Shown: positions 1 through 8,309, counted from the first letter of the stretch. The stretch is 64,000 bases of DNA from Nesterenkonia sandarakina (GCF_013410215.1 NZ_JACCFQ010000001.1:372001-436000), one strand, 5' to 3'. Notes: generated by a model not told the origin, from the sequence alone. Numbers and translations: made by a program.

Positions 1-283
1 CATCGGCACCCTCACGGGCGAAGGCGACGGCAGTGGCCGCGCCGATCCCTGAGTCACCGCCGGTCACCAGAGCCTTCCGGCCCTGCAGGCGACCCAGTCC
101 GCGGTAGGAGTCCAGCCCGATGTCCGGCGTCGGCTCGGCGTCCACCTCCAGGCCCGGCTCGGCCTGATCCTGCTTCGGCGGGGAGATCTTGCTGTGCCGG
201 GTGGTGGGATCGTCGAAGGCCAGCTGGGTGCCCTGCAGCTCGCTGATGGCGGGGAAGGATGTCTGGGTTGATTCGGTGCTCAT
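1..283 (-). CDS. SDR family oxidoreductase, N-terminal part (cut by window edge)
   Basis: The gene runs off the left edge, so only about 94 N-terminal residues are visible, starting at the ATG read from 283. After a roughly 70-residue leader rich in Pro, Glu and Asp comes the Rossmann glycine motif GRKALVTGGDSGIGAATAV, the NAD(P)-binding signature of short-chain dehydrogenases. A long leader followed by a TGGDSGIG motif is typical of the glucose/ribitol-dehydrogenase-like group (YhdF, YgdG), often stress-linked cytosolic oxidoreductases. The substrate cannot be read from this fragment. A sigma-70-like promoter sits just upstream at 308-337. Confidence 0.85.
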   Translation of the reverse strand, partial: MSTESTQTSFPAISELQGTQLAFDDPTTRHSKISPPKQDQAEPGLEVDAEPTPDIGLDSYRGLGRLQGRKALVTGGDSGIGAATAVAFAREGAD

Positions 284-307
284 GCCTTCGACTGTATGGC
301 CGCAGCC

Positions 308-337
308 AGAATACCCGCAAGGACCGTCTCACGACAA
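308..337 (-). promoter_or_regulatory. Candidate promoter of the SDR gene
   Basis: On the minus strand TTGTCG (332-337) and TATTCT (308-313) are separated by 18 bp and lie 25 bp upstream of the ATG at 283. The -10 is preceded by GGG (GGGTATTC), which also resembles general-stress sigma promoters of actinobacteria, but no matching GTTT -35 was found. Confidence 0.4.
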
Positions 338-394
338 TGCCCATGAGGTTTCCCACACCGGTCTCGGGAATGAACCGCAGCGTCCAGCACCGCA

Positions 395-449
395 GGTGGC
401 GCCCAGCCCCCTCGGTGGGACCGGTGGTGCCCAGCCCCCTCGGTGGGAC
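395..449. repeat. Two tandem 28-bp direct repeats in an intergenic region
   Basis: Positions 395-421 and 423-449 carry the same 27-base G+C-rich unit with one C/T difference (GGTGGCGCCC versus GGTGGTGCCC at the start of the unit). They fill part of the 222-bp gap between the SDR start and the end of the DUF1445 gene. No function is apparent. Confidence 0.7.
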
Positions 450-505
450 GCGTGGCGCCCGGCAGGCCCGCGCCACAAGCGCGCTGATGTCTGGTGGCCC
501 GAGGC

Positions 506-1318
506 TCAGGGCACCTGCAGCGCCGTGTTGGGCAGGTCGGTGATCAACATGTGCCCCGGGGCGTGGCTGATCGCCAGCTCCGGTGCAGACTCCATCACCG
601 CCGCCTGCGGGGTGACCCCGCAGGCCCAGAACACCGGGGTCCAGCCCGCGGGGATCTGCACCGGATCCCCGAAGTCCGGCGCGTCGAGGTCCGTGATGCC
701 CAGATCGGCGGGGCTGCCGATGTGCACCGGAGCGCCGTGCACCCCGGGGTAACGCGAGGTGATCCGGACCGCGTCGGCGATCAGATGCGCCGGCAGCGGG
801 CGCATCGAGACCACCAGGGGTCCGCTGAGCCGGCCCGCCGGTTCACAGCGGATGGCGGTCTTGTACATCGGCACGTTCACGCCCTGCTCGATGTGGGCGA
901 TCGGGATCCCGGACTCGAGCAGCGGGGCCTCGAAGGTGAAGCTGCACCCGATCAGGAAGGCCACCAGGTCCTCGCGCCAGTGCTGTGTTGCGTCACCAGG
1001 TTCGGCGGTGAGCTCACCCTCGCGGTAGACCCGGTAGGCCGGGATGTCGGTGCGCAGATCACCCTCTGCCAGCAGCGGATTCGCCGCGCCGGCGTCGTGG
1101 AACTGCCCGGGTTCAAAGACGCCGAGCACCGGGCAGGACTTCGGGTTGCGCTGGGCGAAGAGCAGCATGTCGAAGGCCAGCTCTCGGGGCAGCGCCAGCA
1201 GGTTGACCTGGGCGAAGCCAGGGCTGATCCCACTGGTGGGCCGCCGCAGCCCGGCGCGGAACTGGGCGCGGGCTGCGGCGGGACTCAGCGCAGCTGTGGA
1301 ACCTGCGGCCTGGCTCAT
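506..1318 (-). CDS. DUF1445 / YcsI-like putative hydro-lyase (D-glutamate cyclase family)
   Basis: 270 residues, the usual length of the DUF1445 family (B. subtilis YcsI; some members are annotated as D-glutamate cyclase, which interconverts D-glutamate and 5-oxo-D-proline). Family hallmarks visible are [14 protein letters not shown] near the N-terminus, [10 protein letters not shown] in the middle, [12 protein letters not shown], and the C-terminal WACGVTPQ followed by [11 protein letters not shown]. The start ATG at 1318 overlaps the stop of the upstream Nramp gene (ATGA), so the two are probably translationally coupled. The Nramp/DUF1445 pairing reproduces ycsG-ycsI of B. subtilis, which lies beside ycsF (pxpA) and kipI-kipA (pxpB-pxpC). 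A role in pyroglutamate or glutamate-cyclisation metabolism is inferred from that context. Confidence 0.88.
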   Translation of the reverse strand: MSQAAGSTAALSPAAARAQFRAGLRRPTSGISPGFAQVNLLALPRELAFDMLLFAQRNPKSCPVLGVFEPGQFHDAGAANPLLAEGDLRTDIPAYRVYREGELTAEPGDATQHWREDLVAFLIGCSFTFEAPLLESGIPIAHIEQGVNVPMYKTAIRCEPAGRLSGPLVVSMRPLPAHLIADAVRITSRYPGVHGAPVHIGSPADLGITDLDAPDFGDPVQIPAGWTPVFWACGVTPQAAVMESAPELAISHAPGHMLITDLPNTALQVP

Positions 1319-2595
1319 CCTTCGGTCCAGAGGCTGGCCAGACCGCCCAGCGAGTTGTAGCCCATGTAGATGGTCAGCAGCCAGACCAGCACGCCGAGGA
1401 TCAGCAGCCACTTGGGGTACTTATAGCCCTGGAGCAGGTCACGGCGGCGCCAGGCGGCGTAGAGGATCACGGCGAAGCCCAGCGGCAGCACGGTGCCGTT
1501 GAAGGCTCCGGCCATGATCAGCAGGGTCTGTGGTGCCTGACCCAGCATCAGGAATACGCCGGTGGTGAGCACCAGGAATCCCAGGAAGTACCAGTTCTTG
1601 GTCCGGGCCGTGGTGTTCTTCGTCGTCAGGAAGGACACCGTGGTGTACGTGCAGCCCAGGACCGAGGTGATCGCGGCGACCCAGAAGACCGCGCCGAAGA
1701 CGCGCAGCCCGATCTCGCCGAGCGCCACGGAGAACGCGTCCGCGGCGACGTTGTCCTCAGCCAGGACCACACCGGTGGAGACCACGCCGAGCACGGCGAG
1801 GAAGAGCAGGAAGCGGATCACGGTGGCCACCACGATGCCCAGGATGGAGGTCTGGGAGATCGCCTTGACGTTCTCGACCCCGGTGTTGCCCGAGGCGATC
1901 AGCCGGTGGGCGCCGGCATAGGTGATGTATCCGCCCACGGTGCCGCCGATCAGGGTGGTGATCACCAGGAACTCCACCTGGTCGGGCACGAAGGTCTGGC
2001 GCAGCGCCTCGCCCAGCGGCGGGGCGGTGGTGGCGGCCATGAAGATCATCAGCAGGATCAGCACGGCGCCACAGGCCACCACGATCCGGTCCAGCGCGAC
2101 CCCGGCCTTCTTGGAGAGGAAGATCAGCAGCGCGAAGATCACCGAGAGGCCGCCGCCGATGCGGGCGTCCATGCCGGTCATCGCGTTCAGGCCCAGCCCG
2201 GCACCGGCGATGTTGCCGATGTTGAACACGACCCCGCCGAAGAAGATCAGCGCGGCCAGCGCCCAGCCCAGTCCGGGAAGGATCCGGTTGCCCAGGGTCT
2301 GCGCGTAGAGCCCGGAGACCCCGAGCACCCGCCAGACGTTGAGCTGCACGGCGATGTCCACCAGCACCGAGATCAGGATGGCGAAGCCGAAGGCGGCGCC
2401 GAGCTGGTAGGTGAAGGTGGCGGTCTGGGTGATGAAGCCCGGACCCACGGCGCTGGTGGCCATCAGGAACATGGCACCCAGCAGCGCGGTGCGACGGGTG
2501 CGGATCAGCACCGGTCCGCTGGGTTCGGGAGTCTCGGTCTGGGAGCTGCGGGGTGCATCCGCGGCAGAGGATCTGGGGGTTGAGGCGTCAGCCAC
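1315..2595 (-). CDS. Nramp-family (YcsG-like) membrane transporter
   Basis: 426 residues from a GTG at 2595, chosen because GGAGGG lies 5 bases upstream; an in-frame extension to 2727 would translate through the operator region. About 11 hydrophobic segments follow a 35-residue polar N-terminus. The first helix has the Nramp-like signature [17 protein letters not shown] in place of the metal-binding DPGN, so this looks like the divergent YcsG branch rather than a classical Mn/Fe transporter. Its substrate is unknown. The link to DUF1445 and pxp genes makes 5-oxoproline or a related amino-acid derivative a reasonable guess. It is first in a two-gene operon with DUF1445, and two inverted repeats sit in its promoter. 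Confidence 0.85.
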   Translation of the reverse strand: MADASTPRSSAADAPRSSQTETPEPSGPVLIRTRRTALLGAMFLMATSAVGPGFITQTATFTYQLGAAFGFAILISVLVDIAVQLNVWRVLGVSGLYAQTLGNRILPGLGWALAALIFFGGVVFNIGNIAGAGLGLNAMTGMDARIGGGLSVIFALLIFLSKKAGVALDRIVVACGAVLILLMIFMAATTAPPLGEALRQTFVPDQVEFLVITTLIGGTVGGYITYAGAHRLIASGNTGVENVKAISQTSILGIVVATVIRFLLFLAVLGVVSTGVVLAEDNVAADAFSVALGEIGLRVFGAVFWVAAITSVLGCTYTTVSFLTTKNTTARTKNWYFLGFLVLTTGVFLMLGQAPQTLLIMAGAFNGTVLPLGFAVILYAAWRRRDLLQGYKYPKWLLILGVLVWLLTIYMGYNSLGGLASLWTEG

Positions 2596-2683
2596 AGGAG
2601 CCCTCCGGGGTGAGTAGGGGGAACACCGTGGGCACTGCGCCGGTGGCACATGTGACGCACGTCTATTCCGTGGATCACAGCTC

Positions 2684-2712
2684 ACAGTACTGTTGTTCAA
2701 CAATCCAGGCAA
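2684..2712 (-). promoter_or_regulatory. Promoter of the Nramp-DUF1445 operon
   Basis: Minus-strand TTGCCT (2707-2712) and TACTGT (2684-2689) are spaced by exactly 17 bp, and those 17 bp (2690-2706) are one of the operator copies. A bound repressor would block RNA polymerase directly. The promoter lies about 90 bp upstream of the GTG at 2595. Confidence 0.55.
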
Positions 2713-2730
2713 GGGATTGTGGAACAATCC
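2690..2730. promoter_or_regulatory. Two GntR-type operator copies upstream of the Nramp gene
   Basis: Site 1 (2690-2706) is CTGTTGTTCAACAATCC and site 2 (2714-2730) is GGATTGTGGAACAATCC. The right half AACAATCC is identical in both, and the left halves match its complement at 5/8 and 7/8 positions. Centres are 24 bp apart, close to two helical turns. The perfect version of this palindrome occurs upstream of pxpA at 13494-13510. Arms of the ATTGT...ACAAT kind are typical of FadR-like (FCD) GntR regulators, and such a regulator is encoded at 8310-8987. Confidence 0.65.
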
Positions 2731-2777
2731 GCCCAGGTTTTACATGCCCGTCACACGCCCGGCGGCTTGGAGCACGG

Positions 2778-3008
2778 TCAGGTCCCGGAGAGGATCCGCT
2801 GGTTGATGCCGTGGCCGAACCCGAACCAGATCAGTGTGCCCATGATCGGAAAGCCCACCAGCACGATCACCCAGCACACCCGCAGCACCGGGGGCAGCAG
2901 CGGTTCGCGAGCCACCTGGATCAGGGCGACCACGATGAAGGCGATGACGGCGATGACTGCTCCGAGCCCGAAGATCAGCATCAGGCTGGACATGGCGGCG
3001 TTGGTCAT
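2778..3008 (-). CDS. Small two-helix membrane protein, PLDc_N-like
   Basis: 76 residues from ATG 3008 (a second in-frame ATG at 2993 is also possible). There are two long hydrophobic helices (about 8-30 and 42-62) around a short loop with REPLLPPVLRVCWV. Length and pattern match the phospholipase D-nuclease N-terminal (PLDc_N) family of small actinobacterial membrane proteins, whose role is unknown. It stands alone on the minus strand, divergent from the ABC exporter and not clearly co-transcribed with the Nramp gene because an operator and promoter separate them. Confidence 0.65.
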   Translation of the reverse strand: MTNAAMSSLMLIFGLGAVIAVIAFIVVALIQVAREPLLPPVLRVCWVIVLVGFPIMGTLIWFGFGHGINQRILSGT

Positions 3009-3170
3009 GTGTGTGACCCTAAGCGGCGGCGACTCCACGCTCAAGGGCGGGCTGACCTGGGGTGGGGCGCGGCATCGGAATGCGAGTAGCGTGGTGTCGG
3101 TTGTGGCCTGTGCGCTCAACGGTGCCGTCGCAGCCAGCGCGGCACCCGGGAAGATCTTGGGGGTTAGTGC

Positions 3171-5090
3171 GTGAGCATGGAACGCGCGGCATGGGGCTCG
3201 CTGTACAGCATGACCCACGCGAAGAAGGACTACCGGCCGTTCAACCGGGAGACGCTGACCCGGATCGGCCGGTTCGCCCGCCCGCATCGCACCAGGCTGA
3301 TCTGGTTCCTGATCCTCTCGGTGGTCACCGCCGCACTGGCGGTGGCGACTCCGCTGCTGGCAGGCCAGGTCATCAACGCGATCACCAGCTCCGCGGAGGT
3401 GGGGGTCGTGATCCGACTCGCCGTGCTGATCGCGATCATCGCCGTGGCCGACGCCGGGTTCAACATCCTGAGCCGCTGGCTCTCCTCACGGATCGGCGAG
3501 GGCCTGATCCTGGATCTGCGCACCGCCGTGTTCGACCACGTGCAGAAGATGCCGATCGCGTTCTTCACCCGCACCCGCACCGGAGCGCTGGTGAGCCGGT
3601 TGAACAACGACGTCATCGGTGCTCAGCGCGCCTTCAGCGGCACCCTCTCCGGCGTCGTCGGGAACCTGGTGATGGTGCTGCTCACCATCATCGCGATGCT
3701 CTCGCTGTCCTGGCAGGTCACGCTGCTGGCCCTGGTGCTGCTTCCGGTGTTCGTGGTGCCTGCTCGTCTGATGGGCGGCCGGCTGGCCAAGCTGCAGCGC
3801 GAGGCGGCAAACCACAACGCCACCATGGGCACCCAGATGACCGAACGCTTCTCTGCCCCGGGCGCCACACTGATCAAGCTCTTCGGACGCCCCGAGGAGG
3901 AGTCCGCGGAGTTCGAGCGGCGCGCCCGCCGGGTGCAGGACATCGGAGTCAAGACCGCGATGCTGCAGTCCACCTTCATCACCGCGCTGACCCTGGTCTC
4001 CGCGCTGGCCCTGGCTCTGGTCTATGGCCTGGGCGGCTTCTACGCGATCGCCGGCGACCTCGAGGCTGGCGCCGTGGTCTCCCTGGCGCTGCTGCTCACC
4101 CGGCTCTACGCGCCGCTGACCGCCCTGGCCAGCGCCCGGGTCGAGGTGATGAGTGCGCTGGTCAGCTTCGAGCGCGTCTTCGAGGTCTTGGACCTCAAGC
4201 CGCTGATCACCGAGAAGGAAGACGCCCAGCCGCTGCCCAAGGGCCCCACCGCCGTCGAGTTCGAGAACGTCAGCTTCTCCTACCCCTCCGCGGAGAAGGT
4301 CTCGCTGGCCTCCCTGGAAGAGGTCGCCACACTGGACCAGCGCGGCGGCGAGGAGGTGCTGCACGGCATCAGCCTGCGGGTGGAGCCCGGTCAGACCGTG
4401 GCCATCGTGGGGTCCTCCGGGGCCGGGAAGTCCACCATCGCCGCGCTGCTGGCCCGGCTCTACGATGTGGACTCCGGCGCGGTGCGCATGGCCGGCGTGG
4501 ACCTGCGCGAGACCACCTTCGACTCGCTGCGCGCGACCCTCGGTGTGGTCACCCAGGACGGACACCTGTTCCACGACACCATCCGGGCCAACCTCACCCT
4601 GCCGGCGCCGGATTCCACCGACGAGCAGGTCTGGGACGCGATCCGCCGGGCCCGACTGGAGGAGGTCGTGCATTCCATGCCCGATGGCCTCGACACCGTG
4701 GTCGGGGAACGCGGCTACCGGCTCTCCGGCGGCGAGCGCCAGCGGATGACCCTGGCCCGGCTCCTCCTGGCCCAGCCCCAGGTGGTGATCCTCGATGAGG
4801 CCACCGCCGCCCTGGACTCCACCTCCGAGGCCGCCGTGCAGGCGGCCCTGACCGAGGCACTGGTGGGCCGGACCGCCCTGGTGATCGCCCACCGGCTCTC
4901 CACCGTGCGCGCAGCGGATGCGATCCTGGTGGTCGAGGCCGGGAAGATCGTCGAGCGCGGCACGCACACCGAGCTGCTTGCCGCCGATGGCCGCTACGCC
5001 GAGCTCTACCGGACCCAGTTCGCCACCGAGGGTTCGACGACCCCTCCCCCGCACGAGACGACCCCTACCCGAGGAGAGACCCCCGCATGA
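3171..5090 (+). CDS. ABC transporter, fused permease-ATPase (multidrug/lipid exporter type)
   Basis: 639 residues from GTG 3171 (ATG 3177 or 3210 are alternatives). A six-helix ABC exporter membrane domain spans about residues 40-345 and the nucleotide-binding domain about 355-610. Walker A GSSGAGKST is at 414-422, the signature LSGGE at 518-522, Walker B VVILDE at 538-543 and the H-loop His at 574, so the ATPase should be active. An insertion of about 20 residues lies between the first strand of the ATPase domain and Walker A. The C-terminal tail is Pro/Thr/Glu-rich. It would work as a homodimer or with an unlinked partner half-transporter. The substrate is not evident. The stop overlaps the next start by 4 bases. 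Confidence 0.92.
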   Translation: MSMERAAWGSLYSMTHAKKDYRPFNRETLTRIGRFARPHRTRLIWFLILSVVTAALAVATPLLAGQVINAITSSAEVGVVIRLAVLIAIIAVADAGFNILSRWLSSRIGEGLILDLRTAVFDHVQKMPIAFFTRTRTGALVSRLNNDVIGAQRAFSGTLSGVVGNLVMVLLTIIAMLSLSWQVTLLALVLLPVFVVPARLMGGRLAKLQREAANHNATMGTQMTERFSAPGATLIKLFGRPEEESAEFERRARRVQDIGVKTAMLQSTFITALTLVSALALALVYGLGGFYAIAGDLEAGAVVSLALLLTRLYAPLTALASARVEVMSALVSFERVFEVLDLKPLITEKEDAQPLPKGPTAVEFENVSFSYPSAEKVSLASLEEVATLDQRGGEEVLHGISLRVEPGQTVAIVGSSGAGKSTIAALLARLYDVDSGAVRMAGVDLRETTFDSLRATLGVVTQDGHLFHDTIRANLTLPAPDSTDEQVWDAIRRARLEEVVHSMPDGLDTVVGERGYRLSGGERQRMTLARLLLAQPQVVILDEATAALDSTSEAAVQAALTEALVGRTALVIAHRLSTVRAADAILVVEAGKIVERGTHTELLAADGRYAELYRTQFATEGSTTPPPHETTPTRGETPA

Positions 5091-5809
5091 TCGCACGGTT
5101 CGAAGAGCTGGACTGGCAGCAGACCCCGATGGGTGAACTGATGCTGCGTCGGCGCACCGAGCCCGGCACCGGCACGCAGATCTATGAGGTCAAGCTCGGC
5201 GAGGAGTTCCTCATGTCGAGCCTGTTCACCGTGGCGGAGGAACAGATGTCGGTGCTGGGTCTGGCTGCGACCAGGGGCGAGCAGCTCGACGTCGTCGTCG
5301 GCGGTCTGGGCCTGGGCTACACGGCGGTGACCGCGCTCGGTGATCCCCGGGTCCATCGGCTGCAGGTGATCGACGCGCTCCCAGCGGTCATCGACTGGCA
5401 CCGGCGCAAGCTGCTGCCGGTCTCAGCAGAGCTCGTCGATGACCCTCGCACCACCCTGCGCCACGACGACTTCTTCGCGGTGATGGGAACCCCGCCGGCC
5501 CCTGATGCAGCTGGCCATGACCTGATCCTGCTCGACGTCGACCACTCCCCTCGGCACACGCTTCACCCCAGCCACGCCGATCTCTACACCACCGACGGGC
5601 TGGGCGTCCTCGCGCAGCATCTCACCGAGCGCGGGGTCTTCACCCTGTGGTCCGATGATCGGCCTGATGAGCAGTTCATGGCCACTCTCGGGACGGTCTT
5701 CGATGACACCGCGGCGCACGTGGTGGAGTTCGCCAATCACCTCACCGGTGGGATCTCCTCGAACACGGTCTATGTGGGGGTGCGGCGGGATGACCCGCCC
5801 CGGGCCTGA
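5087..5809 (+). CDS. Spermidine-synthase-fold SAM-binding protein
   Basis: 240 residues, translationally coupled to the ABC exporter through ATGA at 5087-5090. It resembles polyamine-synthase-like methyltransferase-fold proteins: the cofactor loop VVVGGLGLGYTA is near residues 68-79, VHRLQVIDALPAVIDWH follows as the acidic second strand, and LILLDVDHSP is the fourth-strand motif. The N-terminal strand region with MSSLFTVAEEQM fits the spermidine synthase tetramerisation part. Whether it makes polyamines is unknown, since many actinobacterial members lack proof. Co-expression with an exporter suggests a product that is made and then exported, which is only an inference. Confidence 0.7.
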   Translation: MIARFEELDWQQTPMGELMLRRRTEPGTGTQIYEVKLGEEFLMSSLFTVAEEQMSVLGLAATRGEQLDVVVGGLGLGYTAVTALGDPRVHRLQVIDALPAVIDWHRRKLLPVSAELVDDPRTTLRHDDFFAVMGTPPAPDAAGHDLILLDVDHSPRHTLHPSHADLYTTDGLGVLAQHLTERGVFTLWSDDRPDEQFMATLGTVFDDTAAHVVEFANHLTGGISSNTVYVGVRRDDPPRA

Positions 5810-5866
5810 GACCAGTTCTCTCAGACCACCCAGCCGAGGTGCGGCCGCCCCGAAGCGATGGTGCGA

Positions 5867-6349
5867 TCAGCCTTCGAGCTCACCGATCTCAAGCTCGGCC
5901 AACTGGGATTCAGGGGCGGAGTCCCCGCCGTGCTGGGCTCCGAAGTCCTCGGTGGCGTCGGTGCCGCAGAGCTGCTCGATGCGCGCCTCGCCGCCGGGGT
6001 GTTCCTCGATCCAGGTCGTCAGGTCATAGACCGTCTCATCCAGGACGGCCCAGCAGGAGTCTGGTGAGTCGTTGGACTCCACCTCGGCCATGGAGATCGC
6101 CTGCCCCGCACCCTCGGAGTCAGTGCCCTCGGGCTGCTCCTCCTCGGCCTGCTCCTCCTCGACAGGGTCCTCGCCGGGGGCAGTCTCATCGAGCTCTGTC
6201 GTCTCCGCCTGCTCCGCCTCCTGGTCCTCGGCCGGGGACTGTTCCTGGGAGCTCTCGCCACAGGAGGTGAGCAGCAGCAGAGCCGGCAGGGCCAGGGACG
6301 CCAGCAGGGTCTTGGGCAGCGCAGCGCTCGGGGCAGAATCAGTCATCAT
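5867..6349 (-). CDS. Lipoprotein with cytochrome b5-type heme-binding domain
   Basis: 160 residues. A signal sequence ends in the lipobox LLTSC with Cys at about residue 30, so the protein should be lipid-anchored outside the membrane. A roughly 60-residue Glu-rich linker follows. The C-terminal domain has the bacterial cytochrome b5 pattern: SCWAVLDETVYDLTTWI, then EHPGG carrying the first heme-ligand His, then LCGTDATEDFGAQH with the second His. Both axial ligands are therefore present. AAGGA lies 5 bases before ATG 6349. It overlaps the upstream membrane-protein gene by 11 bases, so the pair is one operon, plausibly an electron-transfer module at the cell surface. Confidence 0.85.
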   Translation of the reverse strand: MMTDSAPSAALPKTLLASLALPALLLLTSCGESSQEQSPAEDQEAEQAETTELDETAPGEDPVEEEQAEEEQPEGTDSEGAGQAISMAEVESNDSPDSCWAVLDETVYDLTTWIEEHPGGEARIEQLCGTDATEDFGAQHGGDSAPESQLAELEIGELEG

Positions 6350-6788
6350 GGTCTTCCTTCTCGGAGAGTCTCGCGCCGCGGGTCGGCGTCGAGCGGGCGG
6401 TGGGCGTCGAGGGACGGGGCGTCAGGGTGGTCGAGAACGTCCAGAAGGCGAGTCCCGCTGCCATCAGGGTCAGCACGACAGAGCCGGAGATGTGCTGCGC
6501 GATGTCCAGTCCGCTGCCCAAGGATGCCTGGAGGAACGTCAGGGCGAACAGCGCCACCGATACCGCGGCCGCGACTCGACCGGTCTTCGCACGCCAGGCC
6601 AGCACCAGGAGGTTCAGGGCCAACACCCCCGAGGTGACATGGAACGCGATGGCGCCGAATCCATGGACCCCCAGGGCGCGGGACTCCTCCACCAGGAGCC
6701 CGGCGGAGACGAAGAGCAGGATCACCACGGCCACGTTGATCAGGGCGGTGACTCTCGCCGCCACCAGCAGCTTCTGGGAAAGATCCAT
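6339..6788 (-). CDS. Four-helix membrane protein, possible heme b partner of the b5 lipoprotein
   Basis: 149 residues with four predicted transmembrane helices (about 10-32, 41-65, 70-90, 97-118) and a basic, Pro/Thr-rich cytoplasmic tail. His residues lie within or near helices at HGFGAIAFH and AQHISGS, a spacing reminiscent of small diheme b561/DUF6220-like proteins, but the assignment is not firm. It is the first gene of a two-gene operon with the cytochrome-b5 lipoprotein, which supports a role in moving electrons across the membrane. I do not recognise a characterised homologue. Confidence 0.6.
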   Translation of the reverse strand: MDLSQKLLVAARVTALINVAVVILLFVSAGLLVEESRALGVHGFGAIAFHVTSGVLALNLLVLAWRAKTGRVAAAVSVALFALTFLQASLGSGLDIAQHISGSVVLTLMAAGLAFWTFSTTLTPRPSTPTARSTPTRGARLSEKEDHDD

Positions 6789-7124
6789 GTCAGCACCTTA
6801 CTTGCCGGGACAGACCGGTGCTCTTCTGTGACTCGGCATCCTCTCGGCAGCGCCACAGGCAGTCCCGCTTCGCCGCGTTCCTCGGAGTCGCCGGTGCACT
6901 TCGGAGCACTTGGAGACAGCGTCGGAGCGACACCGGGGTGCAGACGCTCCTGCGCGGCGACACCTGGTCGCACGGCCGGTCATGTAATACGACGTAATGT
7001 GAGGTCAGCGGCACGCGAGGTCTTCCCAACCGGGCTTCTCCGAGTGATGATGACGGTGAGCGAGAGCTCACCGATCCTCTGCACCGCAGCCATGCGGCGC
7101 CGACATTGTTCAGGAGAAGCAGCC
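6789..7124. other. 336-bp divergent intergenic region with a hairpin
   Basis: No convincing gene was found. TAATAC at 6985-6990 could be a plus-strand -10, but no good -35 precedes it. A perfect 8-bp stem CGGTGAGC/GCTCACCG (7054-7061 and 7066-7073) closes a GAGA (GNRA) tetraloop about 50 bp before the start of the 80-residue gene. It may be a 5' leader hairpin. The rest carries no recognisable motif. Confidence 0.4.
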
Positions 7125-7367
7125 ATGACTGAGAGCACCCGCCCCGAGAGCGTGAACCCACAGGGAAACCAGCCCCACCAGATCGGTGACTGGGCAGATC
7201 TCGGCCAGGAGATGTGGTCTTACCTCACCGGCCGGGGCGCCGTGGTGAACTACACGCTCCAAGACATGACCGTAGAGGTCCCCCGCGACATCGGCCCGGA
7301 CGCTCCACGGGCGATCTGGAAGTTCAACGGCACCCTGCGGGTGACCACCAGCGACGACGCAAGCTGA
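7125..7367 (+). CDS. Small conserved-looking hypothetical protein (80 aa)
   Basis: 80 residues from ATG 7125 with AGGAG 9 bases upstream. The N-terminus is polar, followed by WADLGQEMWSYLTGRGAVVN and a beta-rich stretch ending in WKFNGTLRVTT. There is no signal peptide, Cys or membrane segment. It lies 27 bp upstream of the FHA-domain gene on the same strand, so the two are probably co-transcribed and may interact. The fold is not recognised. Proteins of this kind beside FHA genes are common hypothetical pairs in Micrococcaceae, which I state from general impression only. Confidence 0.6.
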   Translation: MTESTRPESVNPQGNQPHQIGDWADLGQEMWSYLTGRGAVVNYTLQDMTVEVPRDIGPDAPRAIWKFNGTLRVTTSDDAS

Positions 7368-7394
7368 CGGTGAACGACTGAGGTTGGAGGAGCC

Positions 7395-8246
7395 ATGCGT
7401 CTAGACATCGATCTTGCCGTGAGTCTCACCCAGGTCGCAGAGGACGGCACCCCGGCTGCGCCGGTGAACGCCACCATCACAGCAGCCGGCCGCCACATCG
7501 AGGTCCGCACGGACGATTCTTCCCTGCTCGATGGGATGCCGCGCTCGATCACCCGCGTCGCCGACGGATTCGCCAGTCAGCTCGCGGCGCGGGACCTGAC
7601 GCTCTCCATCATCGGTCCCGACGGGGAGATCGTGAGCCTCGGGGCGGTGAAGCCCACGATGATGAGCCGGGTGCTGACCCGGTCGAAGCATATCCGGCTG
7701 GGTTCGCTGAAGTCTCTGCCGCGCTTCGCCGGTGCCGGATCGGGTGACACCCAGGGCGCCTCTTCGCTGATCCCGCCGGAGACCCCCTGGCCCCCGGCTC
7801 CGACCTTCAACCGCATGATCCGACGCCGGGTCACGACCACCCACGCCCCGCGAGGGGCGGGACGTCCCCGGCTGATCATGAGCCGGACGGACTACCCCGG
7901 GGCGGGCCCGCTGGAGTTCAACCTGGTCTCGGATCGAACCCTGATCGGCAGCGATGAATCCTCGGATCTCCTGCTCTCGGGGTTGGAGCCGCTTCATGCC
8001 GAGATCCTGCATGATGAGTTCGACGAGTATGTGATCGTCCGGCACGGCTCCATCGGCGGCTCTCGGAGCGCCGAGCCCGGAGCTCCGGTCACCCTGCGCA
8101 CCGGTTCCCGGATCGACCTGGGCGTCTGGCGGGTGGTGTTCCTGCGCGAGGAGTACGCCGATCACGGTCGCCCATACGGGGGACGCCAGGGTGGAGAGTA
8201 CGCCTACCAGAAGCCGCAGTTCGATCCCTACCGGCAGAAACGCTGA
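7395..8246 (+). CDS. FHA-domain protein
   Basis: 283 residues from ATG 7395 preceded by GGAGG. The N-terminal 100 residues form an uncharacterised alpha/beta segment with a Ser/Thr-rich core. The C-terminal part (about 165-260) has the forkhead-associated pattern: an RTLIGSDESSDLLLSG strand, LHAEILHDE, GSIGGSR, and RIDLGVWRVVF. The canonical GR.....I motif reads LIGSDESSD and the SxxH motif reads LEPLHAE, so phosphothreonine binding is likely but the motif is slightly degenerate. In actinobacteria FHA proteins couple Ser/Thr kinases to cell-wall or secretion machinery. No kinase is encoded here, but a PP2C phosphatase is at 45192-45971. Confidence 0.82.
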   Translation: MRLDIDLAVSLTQVAEDGTPAAPVNATITAAGRHIEVRTDDSSLLDGMPRSITRVADGFASQLAARDLTLSIIGPDGEIVSLGAVKPTMMSRVLTRSKHIRLGSLKSLPRFAGAGSGDTQGASSLIPPETPWPPAPTFNRMIRRRVTTTHAPRGAGRPRLIMSRTDYPGAGPLEFNLVSDRTLIGSDESSDLLLSGLEPLHAEILHDEFDEYVIVRHGSIGGSRSAEPGAPVTLRTGSRIDLGVWRVVFLREEYADHGRPYGGRQGGEYAYQKPQFDPYRQKR

Positions 8247-8247
8247 T

Positions 8248-8282
8248 CTTCGGGGCTGAACCCTTCAGGTCCAGCCCCGAAG
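8248..8282. terminator. Bidirectional terminator between FHA and gntR genes
   Basis: Perfect 11-bp stem CTTCGGGGCTG (8248-8258) / CAGCCCCGAAG (8272-8282) with a 13-base loop, 1 base after the FHA stop. The convergent gntR gene ends at 8310, so the hairpin can serve both. Confidence 0.7.
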
Positions 8283-8309
8283 AACCCGTCAGCTCCAGCC
8301 CCGTCGAGC

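Noticed and set aside
3062-4798. A 578-residue frame overlapping the ABC exporter
   Set aside because: It is Arg/Pro/Gly-rich without motifs, while the exporter frame has Walker A, signature, Walker B and H-loop.
6790-7161. A 123-residue minus-strand frame in the gap before the 80-residue gene
   Set aside because: No ribosome site or recognisable fold; Ser/Arg-rich composition typical of random G+C-rich frames.
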